A stretch of 64,000 nt of DNA from Hyphomicrobiales bacterium (lineage in GTDB: Bacteria; Pseudomonadota; Alphaproteobacteria; Rhizobiales; Beijerinckiaceae), in NCBI GenBank assembly GCA_027483895.1, contig JAIXTP010000013.1:1-64000 (forward strand), in the 5' to 3' direction. Positions 18,357 to 26,687 of the stretch are shown piece after piece (the first letter of the stretch is position 1; each line of letters opens with the position of its first letter). The notes below the pieces were generated by a model. The model saw nothing but the letters and a program-made list of their open reading frames with translations. It had not been told where the DNA came from and made no database searches. The position numbers and the translations under genes were made by a program.

Positions 18357-19181
18357 TCAGTGCGCCATCAGCACGGGAAGGGTCATGGTTTCCATGATGC
18401 CCTTCGTGGTGCCGCCGAAGATCAGATCGCGCAGGCGCATATTGCCGTAGCCGCCCATCACCAGCAGGTCGGCGCCGATGTCGGCGGCGTGCGAGAGCAG
18501 CGCATCGGCGGGATCGAGCTCGCCCGCGATCGCCTGCAGTTCGGCCTTCACGCCGTGGCGGGCGAGGTGGCGCGCGATGTTGAAGCCGGGGAAGTCGACG
18601 CCCTTGTTGCGGCCGCGCGCGACCGTGACGACCTCGACGTGTCCGGCCTTCTTCAGGAGCGGGAGCGCGCCGCCGATCGCCCGGGCGGCGACCGCGCTGC
18701 CGTCCCATGCCACCATCACGCGGTCGAGCTTCGCGGCGTCCCGCTGGATGTAGGGAACGACGATCACCGGCCGGCCGGACTCGAACAGGATCGCGTCGGC
18801 GACGGCCTCGCGGCCGTCCATCGTGTTCTGGGGCTGCGCCACGACCGTCAGGTCGAAATGCCGGCCGAGTTCGCCGAGCGCGGCGCTGACGCGACCGGGC
18901 AGCGTATCGAACTTCACGATCTCGGCGCTCACGCCGCGCGTGCGCGTCAGGCCCATGAAGCGTTCCGCGGCGGCCGCGGACGCGGCTTCGGAACGCGCGC
19001 GGAACTCCGCGACATACGCTTCCGGAATGCCCGCTGCATAGGATTCCCGCAGCGGGTCCACCGGAACGCTCGTCGCGGTGACATGCGCTTCGAAGGCCGA
19101 AGCCAGAGAAGCGGCATAGGGCCCCGCCACGTCGCGACCGCCGTCCTCGTCGATGACGACCAGAATGTCCTTCAGGCTCAT
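18357..19181 (-). CDS. Tandem-domain universal stress protein (UspA family)
   Basis: A 274-residue cytosolic protein made of two Usp folds. The first begins SLKDILVVIDEDG. The second begins about residue 155 with LDRVMVAWDGSAVAARAIGGALP and ends with the ATP-binding signature DLLVMGGYGNMRLRDLIFGGTT (GG-x2-G, then nine residues, then GG-T). Only the second half keeps that nucleotide motif. Expression probably responds to low oxygen or stationary phase, since an FNR/FixK-type box lies about 65 bases upstream. Confidence 0.92.
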   Translation of the reverse strand: MSLKDILVVIDEDGGRDVAGPYAASLASAFEAHVTATSVPVDPLRESYAAGIPEAYVAEFRARSEAASAAAAERFMGLTRTRGVSAEIVKFDTLPGRVSAALGELGRHFDLTVVAQPQNTMDGREAVADAILFESGRPVIVVPYIQRDAAKLDRVMVAWDGSAVAARAIGGALPLLKKAGHVEVVTVARGRNKGVDFPGFNIARHLARHGVKAELQAIAGELDPADALLSHAADIGADLLVMGGYGNMRLRDLIFGGTTKGIMETMTLPVLMAH

Positions 19182-19241
19182 GCTTCTCTCCCTCGAGTCC
19201 CGATTTCCGGCGCGATCATCGTCGCGGAGCGGGGCTTGTCC

Positions 19242-19255
19242 TTGAGCGTAGTCAA
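19242..19255. promoter_or_regulatory. FNR/FixK-type box upstream of the stress gene
   Basis: TTGAGCGTAGTCAA fits the FNR/FixK consensus TTGA-N6-TCAA exactly. Its centre lies about 67 bases before the ATG at 19181, a suitable distance for activation of the minus-strand gene. The SLC13 gene starts about 150 bases away on the other side. Confidence 0.5.
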
Positions 19256-19401
19256 ACCCGCCCGAAGTTGGCCGGCTCGGCGCGATCGCGTCATTCCGTT
19301 GTTTCCCTTACGTCAATAAGATGCGTTCAGGAACGGGCTCCGGCCTTTCGCGTTGAACAGCGCCGCCGTCGCGGCCCGATCCCTTCCACGCTCCGGACCC
19401 G

Positions 19402-21174
19402 ATGACCGCACAGCAGGCCCTTTCCTTCGCCGTCCTTGCGGGGACGATGGCTCTCTTCGTGCACGGCCGCCTGCGCTACGATCTGGTCGCCGTTCTCGCG
19501 CTTCTCGTGTCCGTCCTCGTCGGGGTCGTGCCCGCGGAGAAGGCCTTCGAAGGCTTCGGGGACGACATCGTGATCATCGTCGCCGGCGCGCTCGTCGTCA
19601 GTGCGGCGATCGCGCGCTCGGGCGTGATGGAGGCGCTCGCGGTCAAGCTGCTTCCCGAAGCGCAGTCCGTCAGGCTGCAGATGCTGGCGCTCGTGGGCAG
19701 CGTCACGGTCCTGTCCGCCTTCGTGAAGAACATCGGCGCGCTGGCGATGATGATCCCCATCGCGTTCCGCATGGCGAAGCAGTCGCGCGTATCGCCGTCC
19801 GTGTTCCTGATGCCGATGGCCTTCGGCTCGCTTCTCGGCGGACTGATCACGCAGGTCGGCACGTCGCCGAACATCATCGTCTCCCGCGTGCGGGGCGAGA
19901 TGACCGGCGAGCCCTTCGGCATGTTCGATTTCACGCCGGTGGGCCTCGGCCTCGCGGCCGCGGGAACCGTCTTCCTCGTGCTCTTCTATCGGCTCGTGCC
20001 TACGGGCCGGGTCCCGGCCCGCGGGCTCGACGAGGCGATCGACGTGAAGGGCTACACGACCGAGGCGCGGGTGCAGGCCGACTCTCCGGTGATCGGCCGC
20101 ACCGTCCATGACCTCGCGGCCTCTGAGGCCGTCACCGTGGTCGACATCGTGCGCGGCGAGAAGCGACGCACCACGCCCTTGCCCGATGCCGTGTTGCGGG
20201 AAGGCGACATCCTGATCCTCAAGGGAGAGCCCGAAGCGCTGGATGCCGTCGTGTCGCGGGCCGGGCTCGCGCTGGCGGGCAGCCACCGCGAGACGGAACT
20301 CGAAGAAGCGAGCGACGAGATCGGCGGTCTGGAAGCCGTGATCGGGCCGGATTCCATCCTGATCGGCATGTCCGCGGGGCGGATGAGCCTTCACGACCGC
20401 TTCAACGTGAACCTCATCGCCGTGAGCCGGAACGGTGAGCGGATCACGGAGCGATTGCGCGACATCGAGCTGCGGACGGGCGACGTGATCGTGCTGCACG
20501 GCAATTTGACTCGGCTCCCCGGCAAGCTGCGCGAACTCGGCTGCCTGCCGCTCGCCGAACGCGGCATCCGCCTCGGCAGCGTGCGGCGCGGGCTCGTGCC
20601 GGTGCTCGTGCTCGCGGGTGCCATGGCGCTCACCGCGATCGGCGTTCTGCCCGTCGGCATCGCCTTTTTCGGCGCGGCGGCGCTGGTGATCCTGTTGGGC
20701 GCCCTGCCTCTGCGCGAGGCCTATTCCGCCGTCGACTGGCCGATCCTCGTGATGCTCGGCGCGCTCATCCCGGTCAGCGAAGCGATCCGCACGACGGGCG
20801 GCACGGATCTCATCGCCGCGCATCTGTCGGCCGCCGCCGCCGTTCTGCCGCCCGCGGGCGCGCTGGCTCTCATCATGGCGACGGCGATGGCCGTGACGCC
20901 CTTCCTGAACAATGCCGCGACCGTGCTCGTGATGGCGCCCATCGCCGCGAGCTTCGCCGAGCGGCTCGCGCTGAAGCCCGACGCCTTCCTCATGGCGGTC
21001 GCGATCGGCGCGGCCTGCGACTTCCTCACGCCCATCGGCCACCAGTGCAACACGCTGGTGATGGGCCCCGGCGGATACCGGTTCGGGGATTATTGGAGGC
21101 TCGGGGCGCCGCTGTCGGCGCTGGTCCTGCTGCTCGGCGTGCCTCTCGTGATGATGGTCTGGCCGCTGCGCTGA
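19402..21174 (+). CDS. SLC13-family permease with two RCK-C (TrkA-C) domains
   Basis: A 590-residue inner-membrane anion or dicarboxylate/sulfate transporter. The N-terminal half has about six helices and carries GTSPNIIVS (the family's SPNI signature). Two central TrkA-C domains follow: about residues 210-300 (TTEARVQADSPVIGRTV) and 305-390 (VIGPDSILIG). The C-terminal half repeats the membrane fold with FLNNAATVLVMAP and GAACDFLTPIGHQCN. This layout is the CitT/YfbS-like or SLC13 regulated type. Its last 85 bases overlap, antisense, the 3' end of the operon on the other strand. Confidence 0.9.
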   Translation: MTAQQALSFAVLAGTMALFVHGRLRYDLVAVLALLVSVLVGVVPAEKAFEGFGDDIVIIVAGALVVSAAIARSGVMEALAVKLLPEAQSVRLQMLALVGSVTVLSAFVKNIGALAMMIPIAFRMAKQSRVSPSVFLMPMAFGSLLGGLITQVGTSPNIIVSRVRGEMTGEPFGMFDFTPVGLGLAAAGTVFLVLFYRLVPTGRVPARGLDEAIDVKGYTTEARVQADSPVIGRTVHDLAASEAVTVVDIVRGEKRRTTPLPDAVLREGDILILKGEPEALDAVVSRAGLALAGSHRETELEEASDEIGGLEAVIGPDSILIGMSAGRMSLHDRFNVNLIAVSRNGERITERLRDIELRTGDVIVLHGNLTRLPGKLRELGCLPLAERGIRLGSVRRGLVPVLVLAGAMALTAIGVLPVGIAFFGAAALVILLGALPLREAYSAVDWPILVMLGALIPVSEAIRTTGGTDLIAAHLSAAAAVLPPAGALALIMATAMAVTPFLNNAATVLVMAPIAASFAERLALKPDAFLMAVAIGAACDFLTPIGHQCNTLVMGPGGYRFGDYWRLGAPLSALVLLLGVPLVMMVWPLR

Positions 21175-22781
21175 GGGTCGATGCGGCCTTCGCCCGAAGC
21201 GATCAGCGGCTCGTCCGGAACGCCGCGCACCCGGATGCGCCAAAAGGGAGTCTCGACGACCCGGTCGAAGCGCCCCGCCAGAAAGCGGCCGTAGATTTCG
21301 GAGAGGGCCCGCGCGGTGCCTTCCTCGATCGGGCGTTTGGGTTCCATGACGACGAGCGCGTCGGCCAGCAGATCCTCCGGGGCGAGATGGTGGCGCATGT
21401 CGAAATTGCGTCCCCAATGGTGCCACGCATTGTCGCCCTTGGGCGGGGGCAGCCCGAGACCCGCCGAGAAGGGGCTCACGAAATCGAGCACGACGATCCG
21501 GCGCCCTTCCGCACCCAGCCGGCGGATCGCGGCGGCACCGTCGGCGAGGGAGTCGAGATAATCCGAATAGCCGGCGAAGGACGGGTCCACCGTCCATGTC
21601 CGGGCGAGATGCAGGCCGGAGAAATGCGGGAGCCCGAAATCCCGGCCGGGACGCTCCGACGCAAGCGCGGCATGCAGGCCGATCGCGAGCAGCCCGTGGA
21701 CGGCGGTGGGCAGCAGCGCGGCCGCGGCGACCCATGAAAGGGCCGGGCCGCGGATGTCCGCCCCGCGGGCCTCGCGCAGGAGCATCGCGGCGCCCACCAC
21801 CATCCCGGCATGCAGCGTCATGATCCCCCAGCCCTGGAAGTTCTGCCGGATCAGCAGGAACCCGAAAACCAGCGCATAGGCGAAGAAGGCGAGATCGCGC
21901 AGGCTGCGTCGCGTGAGCCATGCCGGCACGGCGACGAGCAGGAAGATCACGTGATCGGGGAGATTGCGCAGCAGCACGCCCGCGCCTTCCGCGATGTCGC
22001 GTGGACCGCCGCTGACGGCAACGGCGGTCAGAAGGTCCTCGATATGCCCGCGCAGGCCGCCCCACAGGATGTCCACGACGAAGGCGGCGGCAAGCGCGCC
22101 GCCCGCGGTGCCAAGGGCGAGCCTGCGTTTGGCCGGGTCCGAGGCGGCGAGGAGAAGGAATGCGCCCGCGGCTGCGGCATAGCTCGCCTTCGTGAAGCCC
22201 ATCACGACGACGAGGGTGACGGCGGAGACGAGATCGGCCGCGAATTGGAAACGATGGGGGCGGTCGGGCGGCAGATGCAGCACCATCAGGCCCGCCAACG
22301 CGACCCAGCCGATCCGGTTGTAGAACATGGCGAACGACAAGGCCTGCAAGCCGTCGCCGGGGTTGAGCGGCATCACGGCCACGACCACGAGAAAGGCGCC
22401 GAAAGCCCCGAGCAGCAGAGGCGGCAGACGGGTCGCGAGGATCTGGAGCAGCGCGGGCAGGAGCACGGCGGCATAGAGCGCGGTGGCCCAAGGCATCGCC
22501 GTGCCTGCATCGCCGGAAAGCTTCATCCCGAGCGCGGGTGCGTAGAAGACCATCGGCCCCAGGGCCGTATGGAAGTCGCGGTTCGGGACCTGCCCCTGCA
22601 GGATCCGCCATGCGCCGTCGATGAAGATCAGGAGATCGTTCACATACATCGTCGTGACGGTGCGGCCCGGCACCACCAGCAGCGCGACCGCGACCGCCGC
22701 GAAGAGGACGAGGCCCATGACGACGCGCATCCGCGGCGCGCGGTTTTCCGCCTCGGGACCGTTCGGGTCGAAGCCGCTCAT
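21090..22781 (-). CDS. Polytopic membrane protein, paralogue C of the arabinose-lipid operon
   Basis: A 563-residue protein with about eleven transmembrane helices, last gene of the operon. After helix 1 it has YVNDLLIFIDGAWRILQGQ then PNRDFHTALGP, an acidic first outer loop like that of GT-C glycosyltransferases. A soluble C-terminal domain contains FSAGLGLPPPKGDNAWHHWG and VVMEPKRPIEEG. It is paralogous to the two genes before it. ATG 22781 overlaps the previous stop (ATGA). Its last 30 residues extend past where the paralogues stop and lie antisense to the SLC13 gene. No named family is recognised; a role in using lipid-linked sugar is inferred from context. Confidence 0.8.
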   Translation of the reverse strand: MSGFDPNGPEAENRAPRMRVVMGLVLFAAVAVALLVVPGRTVTTMYVNDLLIFIDGAWRILQGQVPNRDFHTALGPMVFYAPALGMKLSGDAGTAMPWATALYAAVLLPALLQILATRLPPLLLGAFGAFLVVVAVMPLNPGDGLQALSFAMFYNRIGWVALAGLMVLHLPPDRPHRFQFAADLVSAVTLVVVMGFTKASYAAAAGAFLLLAASDPAKRRLALGTAGGALAAAFVVDILWGGLRGHIEDLLTAVAVSGGPRDIAEGAGVLLRNLPDHVIFLLVAVPAWLTRRSLRDLAFFAYALVFGFLLIRQNFQGWGIMTLHAGMVVGAAMLLREARGADIRGPALSWVAAAALLPTAVHGLLAIGLHAALASERPGRDFGLPHFSGLHLARTWTVDPSFAGYSDYLDSLADGAAAIRRLGAEGRRIVVLDFVSPFSAGLGLPPPKGDNAWHHWGRNFDMRHHLAPEDLLADALVVMEPKRPIEEGTARALSEIYGRFLAGRFDRVVETPFWRIRVRGVPDEPLIASGEGRIDPQRSGQTIITRGTPSSRTSADSGAPSLQ

Positions 22782-24334
22782 CGTTGCGCTTCCGAGGCGG
22801 GGCGGCGGCGATGCAGGATCCAGAACTCCGTCTCCCGGACGGTCGCGAAATCACGCTTCAACCGCGCGCCGTAGATCGCCCGGAGAGGCTCCGGATTGAT
22901 CCCCCATTTCGGCTCCATGACGAAATCCGCGCCGCCGAGCAGCGCGTCGGGCGCGGGATGGTGCCGGGCGTCGAGATTGCGGTTCCAATGCAGCCAGGCA
23001 TGGTCCCCGTAAGGCGGGGCGAGACCCAGCCCGGCCGAGAAGGGGTTCGAGAAGTCGAGCACCGTCACCCGCTGCGGGAGCGGTTCGACCGAGGCGAGAA
23101 GTGCCGCTCCGTCGCCGACGCTCCGCAGATAGAGGTCCGCGAAGGCGGGGTCGCCCGCTCGGCCGAGAACGACCGTGCCGACATGCGCGAAACGCGGCAG
23201 AGGCAGCGGCGTGAAGCGGTCGGAACGGGCCATCGTCGCATGCAGGCCGAGCGTGCCCGCCGCATGCAGGATCGTGGGCAGAAGCATCGCCGCGAGCAGC
23301 AAAGGCGCGCCTCGGCCGAAGCCCGCGCGACGTGGAAAGACCGCCTCCGACCGCACCAGACGCTCCGCCGCGACGGCGGCGGCGGCATGGAGCGTGATGA
23401 TCCCCCAAGGCTGGGCGTTCTGCAGCAGGATCCAGAAGCCCGCAGCCGTGCAGAAGGCGAGAAAGACGAAGTCCCGCAACTTTCCGCCCGATCGCATGAG
23501 CCCGACGGCGAAGAGGCCGAGAAAGACCGCGTCGGCCATATGGCGCATGACGGCGCCCGCCGCCTTGTCCGGCGAAATGCCGCCGCTCACCCGCGCCGTC
23601 TCTTGCAGATCGCGGATATGGGCGAGGCTGCCGCCCCAGACGAGTTCGATCACTAAGGCGGAGGCGGCCACGATCGCGCAGGCGGGCCGCGCCCAATGGC
23701 GGCCCTGCCGGTCGAAGACCGAAAGGAGCAGGAAGGCGAGGGAAGCGACGCCGAAGGTGGCCTTTGTGTAGACCGCCGCGAGGATCAGCCCGGCCGCCGC
23801 CGCCGCATCCTGCGCGGGCGCCGCACGCCCCGGCTTCGGCGGCAGGTGGAGCACCAGCAGCAACGAGAGGAACACCCAGCCCCACCGGTTGTAGAACATC
23901 GCGAAGCCGAGCGAGCCGACGCTCTCGCCGAGATTGGCGGGCATCGCGGTGATCAGGATCAGGAAGGCTGCGAAGGGCAGCGCGATGCCGGGTTGCAGGC
24001 GCGAGTCGAGGATGCGGACCACGGCGGGCAGCAGTGCCGCCAGCATGATCGCCGTTGCACCGGGCATCACGAGGCCGAAGTCTCCCGTCAGCATCAGCGC
24101 GAGCCCGGGCAGCGCGAAATTCAGCGGGCCGAGCGCGCTATGGAAATCCCGCGAGGGGGATTGGCCCTCGGCCACGCGCCATGCGCCGTCGAGAAAGATG
24201 AAGACGTCGTTCAGATAGGCGGTGAGCGCCGTGCGCCCCGGCAGCAGCAACGCGGCCATGCAGACGGCCGTCAGCGCCGCCGCGGGAACGACGATCGATG
24301 CGGGCAGGCGGCCTTCCGCACGGATGCCGCTCAG
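22778..24334 (-). CDS. Polytopic membrane protein, paralogue B, likely CTG start
   Basis: A 518-residue membrane protein closely similar to paralogue C: YLNDVFIFLDGAWRVAEGQ, SPSRDFHSALGP, FYNRWGWVFLSLLLVLHLPP, FSAGLGLAPPYGDHAWLHW and VMEPKWGINPEPLRAIYG. There is no ATG, GTG or TTG at the expected start. The frame opens with CTG-AGC-GGC at 24334, whose CTGA overlaps the stop of the upstream gene. Both paralogues begin (M)SG at the same kind of overlap, so CTG is the likely initiator. The function is as inferred for its paralogues. Confidence 0.75.
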   Translation of the reverse strand: MSGIRAEGRLPASIVVPAAALTAVCMAALLLPGRTALTAYLNDVFIFLDGAWRVAEGQSPSRDFHSALGPLNFALPGLALMLTGDFGLVMPGATAIMLAALLPAVVRILDSRLQPGIALPFAAFLILITAMPANLGESVGSLGFAMFYNRWGWVFLSLLLVLHLPPKPGRAAPAQDAAAAAGLILAAVYTKATFGVASLAFLLLSVFDRQGRHWARPACAIVAASALVIELVWGGSLAHIRDLQETARVSGGISPDKAAGAVMRHMADAVFLGLFAVGLMRSGGKLRDFVFLAFCTAAGFWILLQNAQPWGIITLHAAAAVAAERLVRSEAVFPRRAGFGRGAPLLLAAMLLPTILHAAGTLGLHATMARSDRFTPLPLPRFAHVGTVVLGRAGDPAFADLYLRSVGDGAALLASVEPLPQRVTVLDFSNPFSAGLGLAPPYGDHAWLHWNRNLDARHHPAPDALLGGADFVMEPKWGINPEPLRAIYGARLKRDFATVRETEFWILHRRRPASEAQR

Positions 24335-25941
24335 CGGGGCGATCCGTCCGGCCGCTCCGGGACCCGTCGTGCGTAGATCCGCCAATGCTCGGTCTCCCCG
24401 ATCAAGATGAATTGCGTCCGGATTTCCGGTCCGTAGAGGTCGCGCAGCAGCAAGGTCGCGGGCCGGACGGGCTCTTCGACGCCCGCCTTCGGTTCGAGAA
24501 TGACCGCGGCGTCCGTCGGTTTCCTGAATGCGACCGGAGGCAGGGGCCCGGGCCGGATGTCGGCATGGTCGCCGCGGGCGGGCGGCATGCCGAAACCGAT
24601 CGAAAAGAGGTTCCCGCGATCGAGCAGCATGACGGGTCCGTTGATGTCGGCTCGTTGCAGAAAGCGGGCGGCCTCGGCCGCGCGCGCCGCCGTGCGGCGG
24701 ACTTCGCCGGCATCGGCGAGGCGCAGATCGGGCACGGCGAGGCCTTCGATGCGGAGAAGGCCGAGGTCGGCCGCGGGGGCATCGGATGCCACGGCGGCAT
24801 GAAGGACGGCCGCGGCGCCGAAATGGACGGCCACGGGCAACGTCATCGCGAGGGCCACGAGCGGCGCGCCGGCCGCGAGCCCCGGCCGGCCTCCCGCGCC
24901 CGTGCGCCGCAATGTCTCCGCCGCCGCGACGGCCCCGCCATGCAGCGTGAGGATGCCCCAAGGCTGCTGCCCGAGGCGGAAGACGAGGAAGCCGCCGACG
25001 GCGCAGACGAGGAGATGAATCGCCCGGCCCCCGCCGCCCGCGCGCAGGAGCGCGAGCCCGCCGACGAGGCCGAAGAGCACGTAGTCGGCCAGATTGGAAA
25101 GAAGGCGGTCGATCTCGATCCCGAGCGGCCCCGGGGTCGCCGCGAGGCGGAGCATGCGGGCCGCATGGCGGGCATAGTCGACCCCGAAGCCGGTCGCGGC
25201 GCCGAGGAGAGCGACGGCGGCAAGCGCCGCCGCGACGGCCCCGAGCGATGCCGCACGCACCTCGCGCTCGGTCGCGGCGGCGAGAAGCAGAGCGAGGCCC
25301 AGCAGGCCGAAGGCGGCGTCGAGCAAGCACAGGACCGTCGCGAGCGTCGCCGCCGCCGCGAAATCGCGCATGCGGCACCCGTCGCGCGGCGGCAGGATCA
25401 TCAAGGCAAGGACGGCGGTGCAGGCCCATCCCGCCCGCTCCGCGAAGCCCGCGAGGCTCAGCGCCGTGAGGCTTTCGCCCGGATTGACCGGCCCCGCGAC
25501 CAGCGCCGCCGCCAGCCCGAGGACGACGAGCCCCGGCACGGGCGGCAGACGCGACAGCGCGATGCGGCCGAAGGCGGGCCCCGACAGGACGAGAAGAAAG
25601 GCCGTCGCGAGCCCGAGGGCCGCGCCCGCATCCTCCGCCACGAACAGGCCGAGCGCGACGAGGCCGCCTTCCAGCGGCCCGTGGACGGCGCCGAAATCGC
25701 GGAACGGGACGAGGCCCGCGAGGATTCTCGTGCCTTCGTCCAACAGGACCGCCGCGTCATCGAGATGCGCGACCATGGCCGACCGGCCGGGCAGCAACGC
25801 GAGGAGCAGGAAGAAGACGACGATCGCGCCGCCGATGAAGACGGTCCGGTCGGGTGCGCGGCTCAGCGCGTCGCCGGGCATCCGTTCCGGGCGTTCTCCC
25901 GGCTGCGTCTCGCGCAGGCCGACAAGGGGCGCGCCGCTCAC
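24331..25941 (-). CDS. Polytopic membrane protein, paralogue A
   Basis: A 536-residue membrane protein with about eleven helices, the most divergent of the three paralogues. It retains the first-loop acidic motif (HLDDAAVLLDEGTRILAG, then PFRDFGAVHGPL) and the C-terminal FSIGFGMPPARGDHAD and VILEPKAGVEE. It starts at GTG 25941, which overlaps the SDR stop as GTGA. An N-terminal extension of about 35 residues precedes helix 1. Position directly after the DprE2-like gene suggests that it uses the lipid-linked pentose made by the upstream enzymes. Not assigned to a known glycosyltransferase family by eye. Confidence 0.78.
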   Translation of the reverse strand: MSGAPLVGLRETQPGERPERMPGDALSRAPDRTVFIGGAIVVFFLLLALLPGRSAMVAHLDDAAVLLDEGTRILAGLVPFRDFGAVHGPLEGGLVALGLFVAEDAGAALGLATAFLLVLSGPAFGRIALSRLPPVPGLVVLGLAAALVAGPVNPGESLTALSLAGFAERAGWACTAVLALMILPPRDGCRMRDFAAAATLATVLCLLDAAFGLLGLALLLAAATEREVRAASLGAVAAALAAVALLGAATGFGVDYARHAARMLRLAATPGPLGIEIDRLLSNLADYVLFGLVGGLALLRAGGGGRAIHLLVCAVGGFLVFRLGQQPWGILTLHGGAVAAAETLRRTGAGGRPGLAAGAPLVALAMTLPVAVHFGAAAVLHAAVASDAPAADLGLLRIEGLAVPDLRLADAGEVRRTAARAAEAARFLQRADINGPVMLLDRGNLFSIGFGMPPARGDHADIRPGPLPPVAFRKPTDAAVILEPKAGVEEPVRPATLLLRDLYGPEIRTQFILIGETEHWRIYARRVPERPDGSPR

Positions 25942-26687
25942 AGCTTGAGCCTCTTGAAGAGCGGTTCGGGGATCATCCGGATCACGGTCATCACGCCGCG
26001 CCAGACCCGGCGGACATAGACGACATCGCTGCCGCCGCGCTCGGCTTCGAGGATGGCGTGACCGACTTCCTCCGGCTCGGCGGTGAGCACGGGCGGCAGC
26101 TTCATCCCCTCCGTCATCCGCGTCCGCACGAAGCCCGGCTTCACGGTGATGACCCTCACGCCCGACGCCGAGAGGCGATTGCGCAGGCCCGACAGAAAGG
26201 CCGAAAAACCGGCCTTGGCGGCGCCGTAGACATAGTTCGAGGCGCGTCCCCGGTCGCCGGCGACGGAGCCTACGCCGATCAGCGTGCCGGTTCCGCGCGC
26301 GACGAAGCGTTCCGCGAAGATGCCGAGGATCAGGGCGGGTCCCTCGAAATTGACCCGCATGATCCGTTGCGCGTGGCCGATGTCGCTTTCCGCCCGGCGC
26401 TGCTCGCCGAGCTCGCCCACCACGCAGAGCACCGTATCGGGCAGCATCGGCAGGTCGTCGACGAAGGCTTCGAAGCGGTCGGTGTCGAGAAGATCCAACG
26501 CATGCAGGGACACCGGCACTCCGGTGCGCGCCGCGATGTCGTCGGCGTTCCGCCGCGCCGTCTCGGCGTCGCGGGCCGCGAGCATGATCCGCCGGCCCGT
26601 CTGCGCATAAGCGAGCGCCGCGGCGCGGCCGATGTCCGACGTGCCGCCGATGACGAGAAGCGAGGCCGTCGTTCCGTCGCCCGTCAT
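25938..26687 (-). CDS. DprE2-like short-chain dehydrogenase
   Basis: A 249-residue SDR with Rossmann motif VIGGTSDIGRAAALAYA, catalytic Ser in GVGSVAGDRGRAS and Tyr-Lys in YVYGAAKAG. The context next to a DprE1-like oxidase and the GGTSDIG start match mycobacterial DprE2, which reduces the 2-keto polyprenyl-phospho pentose to the D-arabinose form. The C-terminus (VYVRRVWRGVMTVIRMIPEPLFKRLKL, abbreviated here to RMIPEPLFKRLKL) is basic and amphipathic, as expected for a membrane-surface enzyme. ATG 26687 overlaps the previous stop (ATGA). Confidence 0.85.
   Translation of the reverse strand: MTGDGTTASLLVIGGTSDIGRAAALAYAQTGRRIMLAARDAETARRNADDIAARTGVPVSLHALDLLDTDRFEAFVDDLPMLPDTVLCVVGELGEQRRAESDIGHAQRIMRVNFEGPALILGIFAERFVARGTGTLIGVGSVAGDRGRASNYVYGAAKAGFSAFLSGLRNRLSASGVRVITVKPGFVRTRMTEGMKLPPVLTAEPEEVGHAILEAERGGSDVVYVRRVWRGVMTVIRMIPEPLFKRLKL

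Noticed and set aside
19327-22854. 1175-codon minus-strand open frame
   Set aside because: Shadow of the SLC13 gene and paralogue C in other frames; composition is Arg/His/Asp-rich and unlike a real protein.
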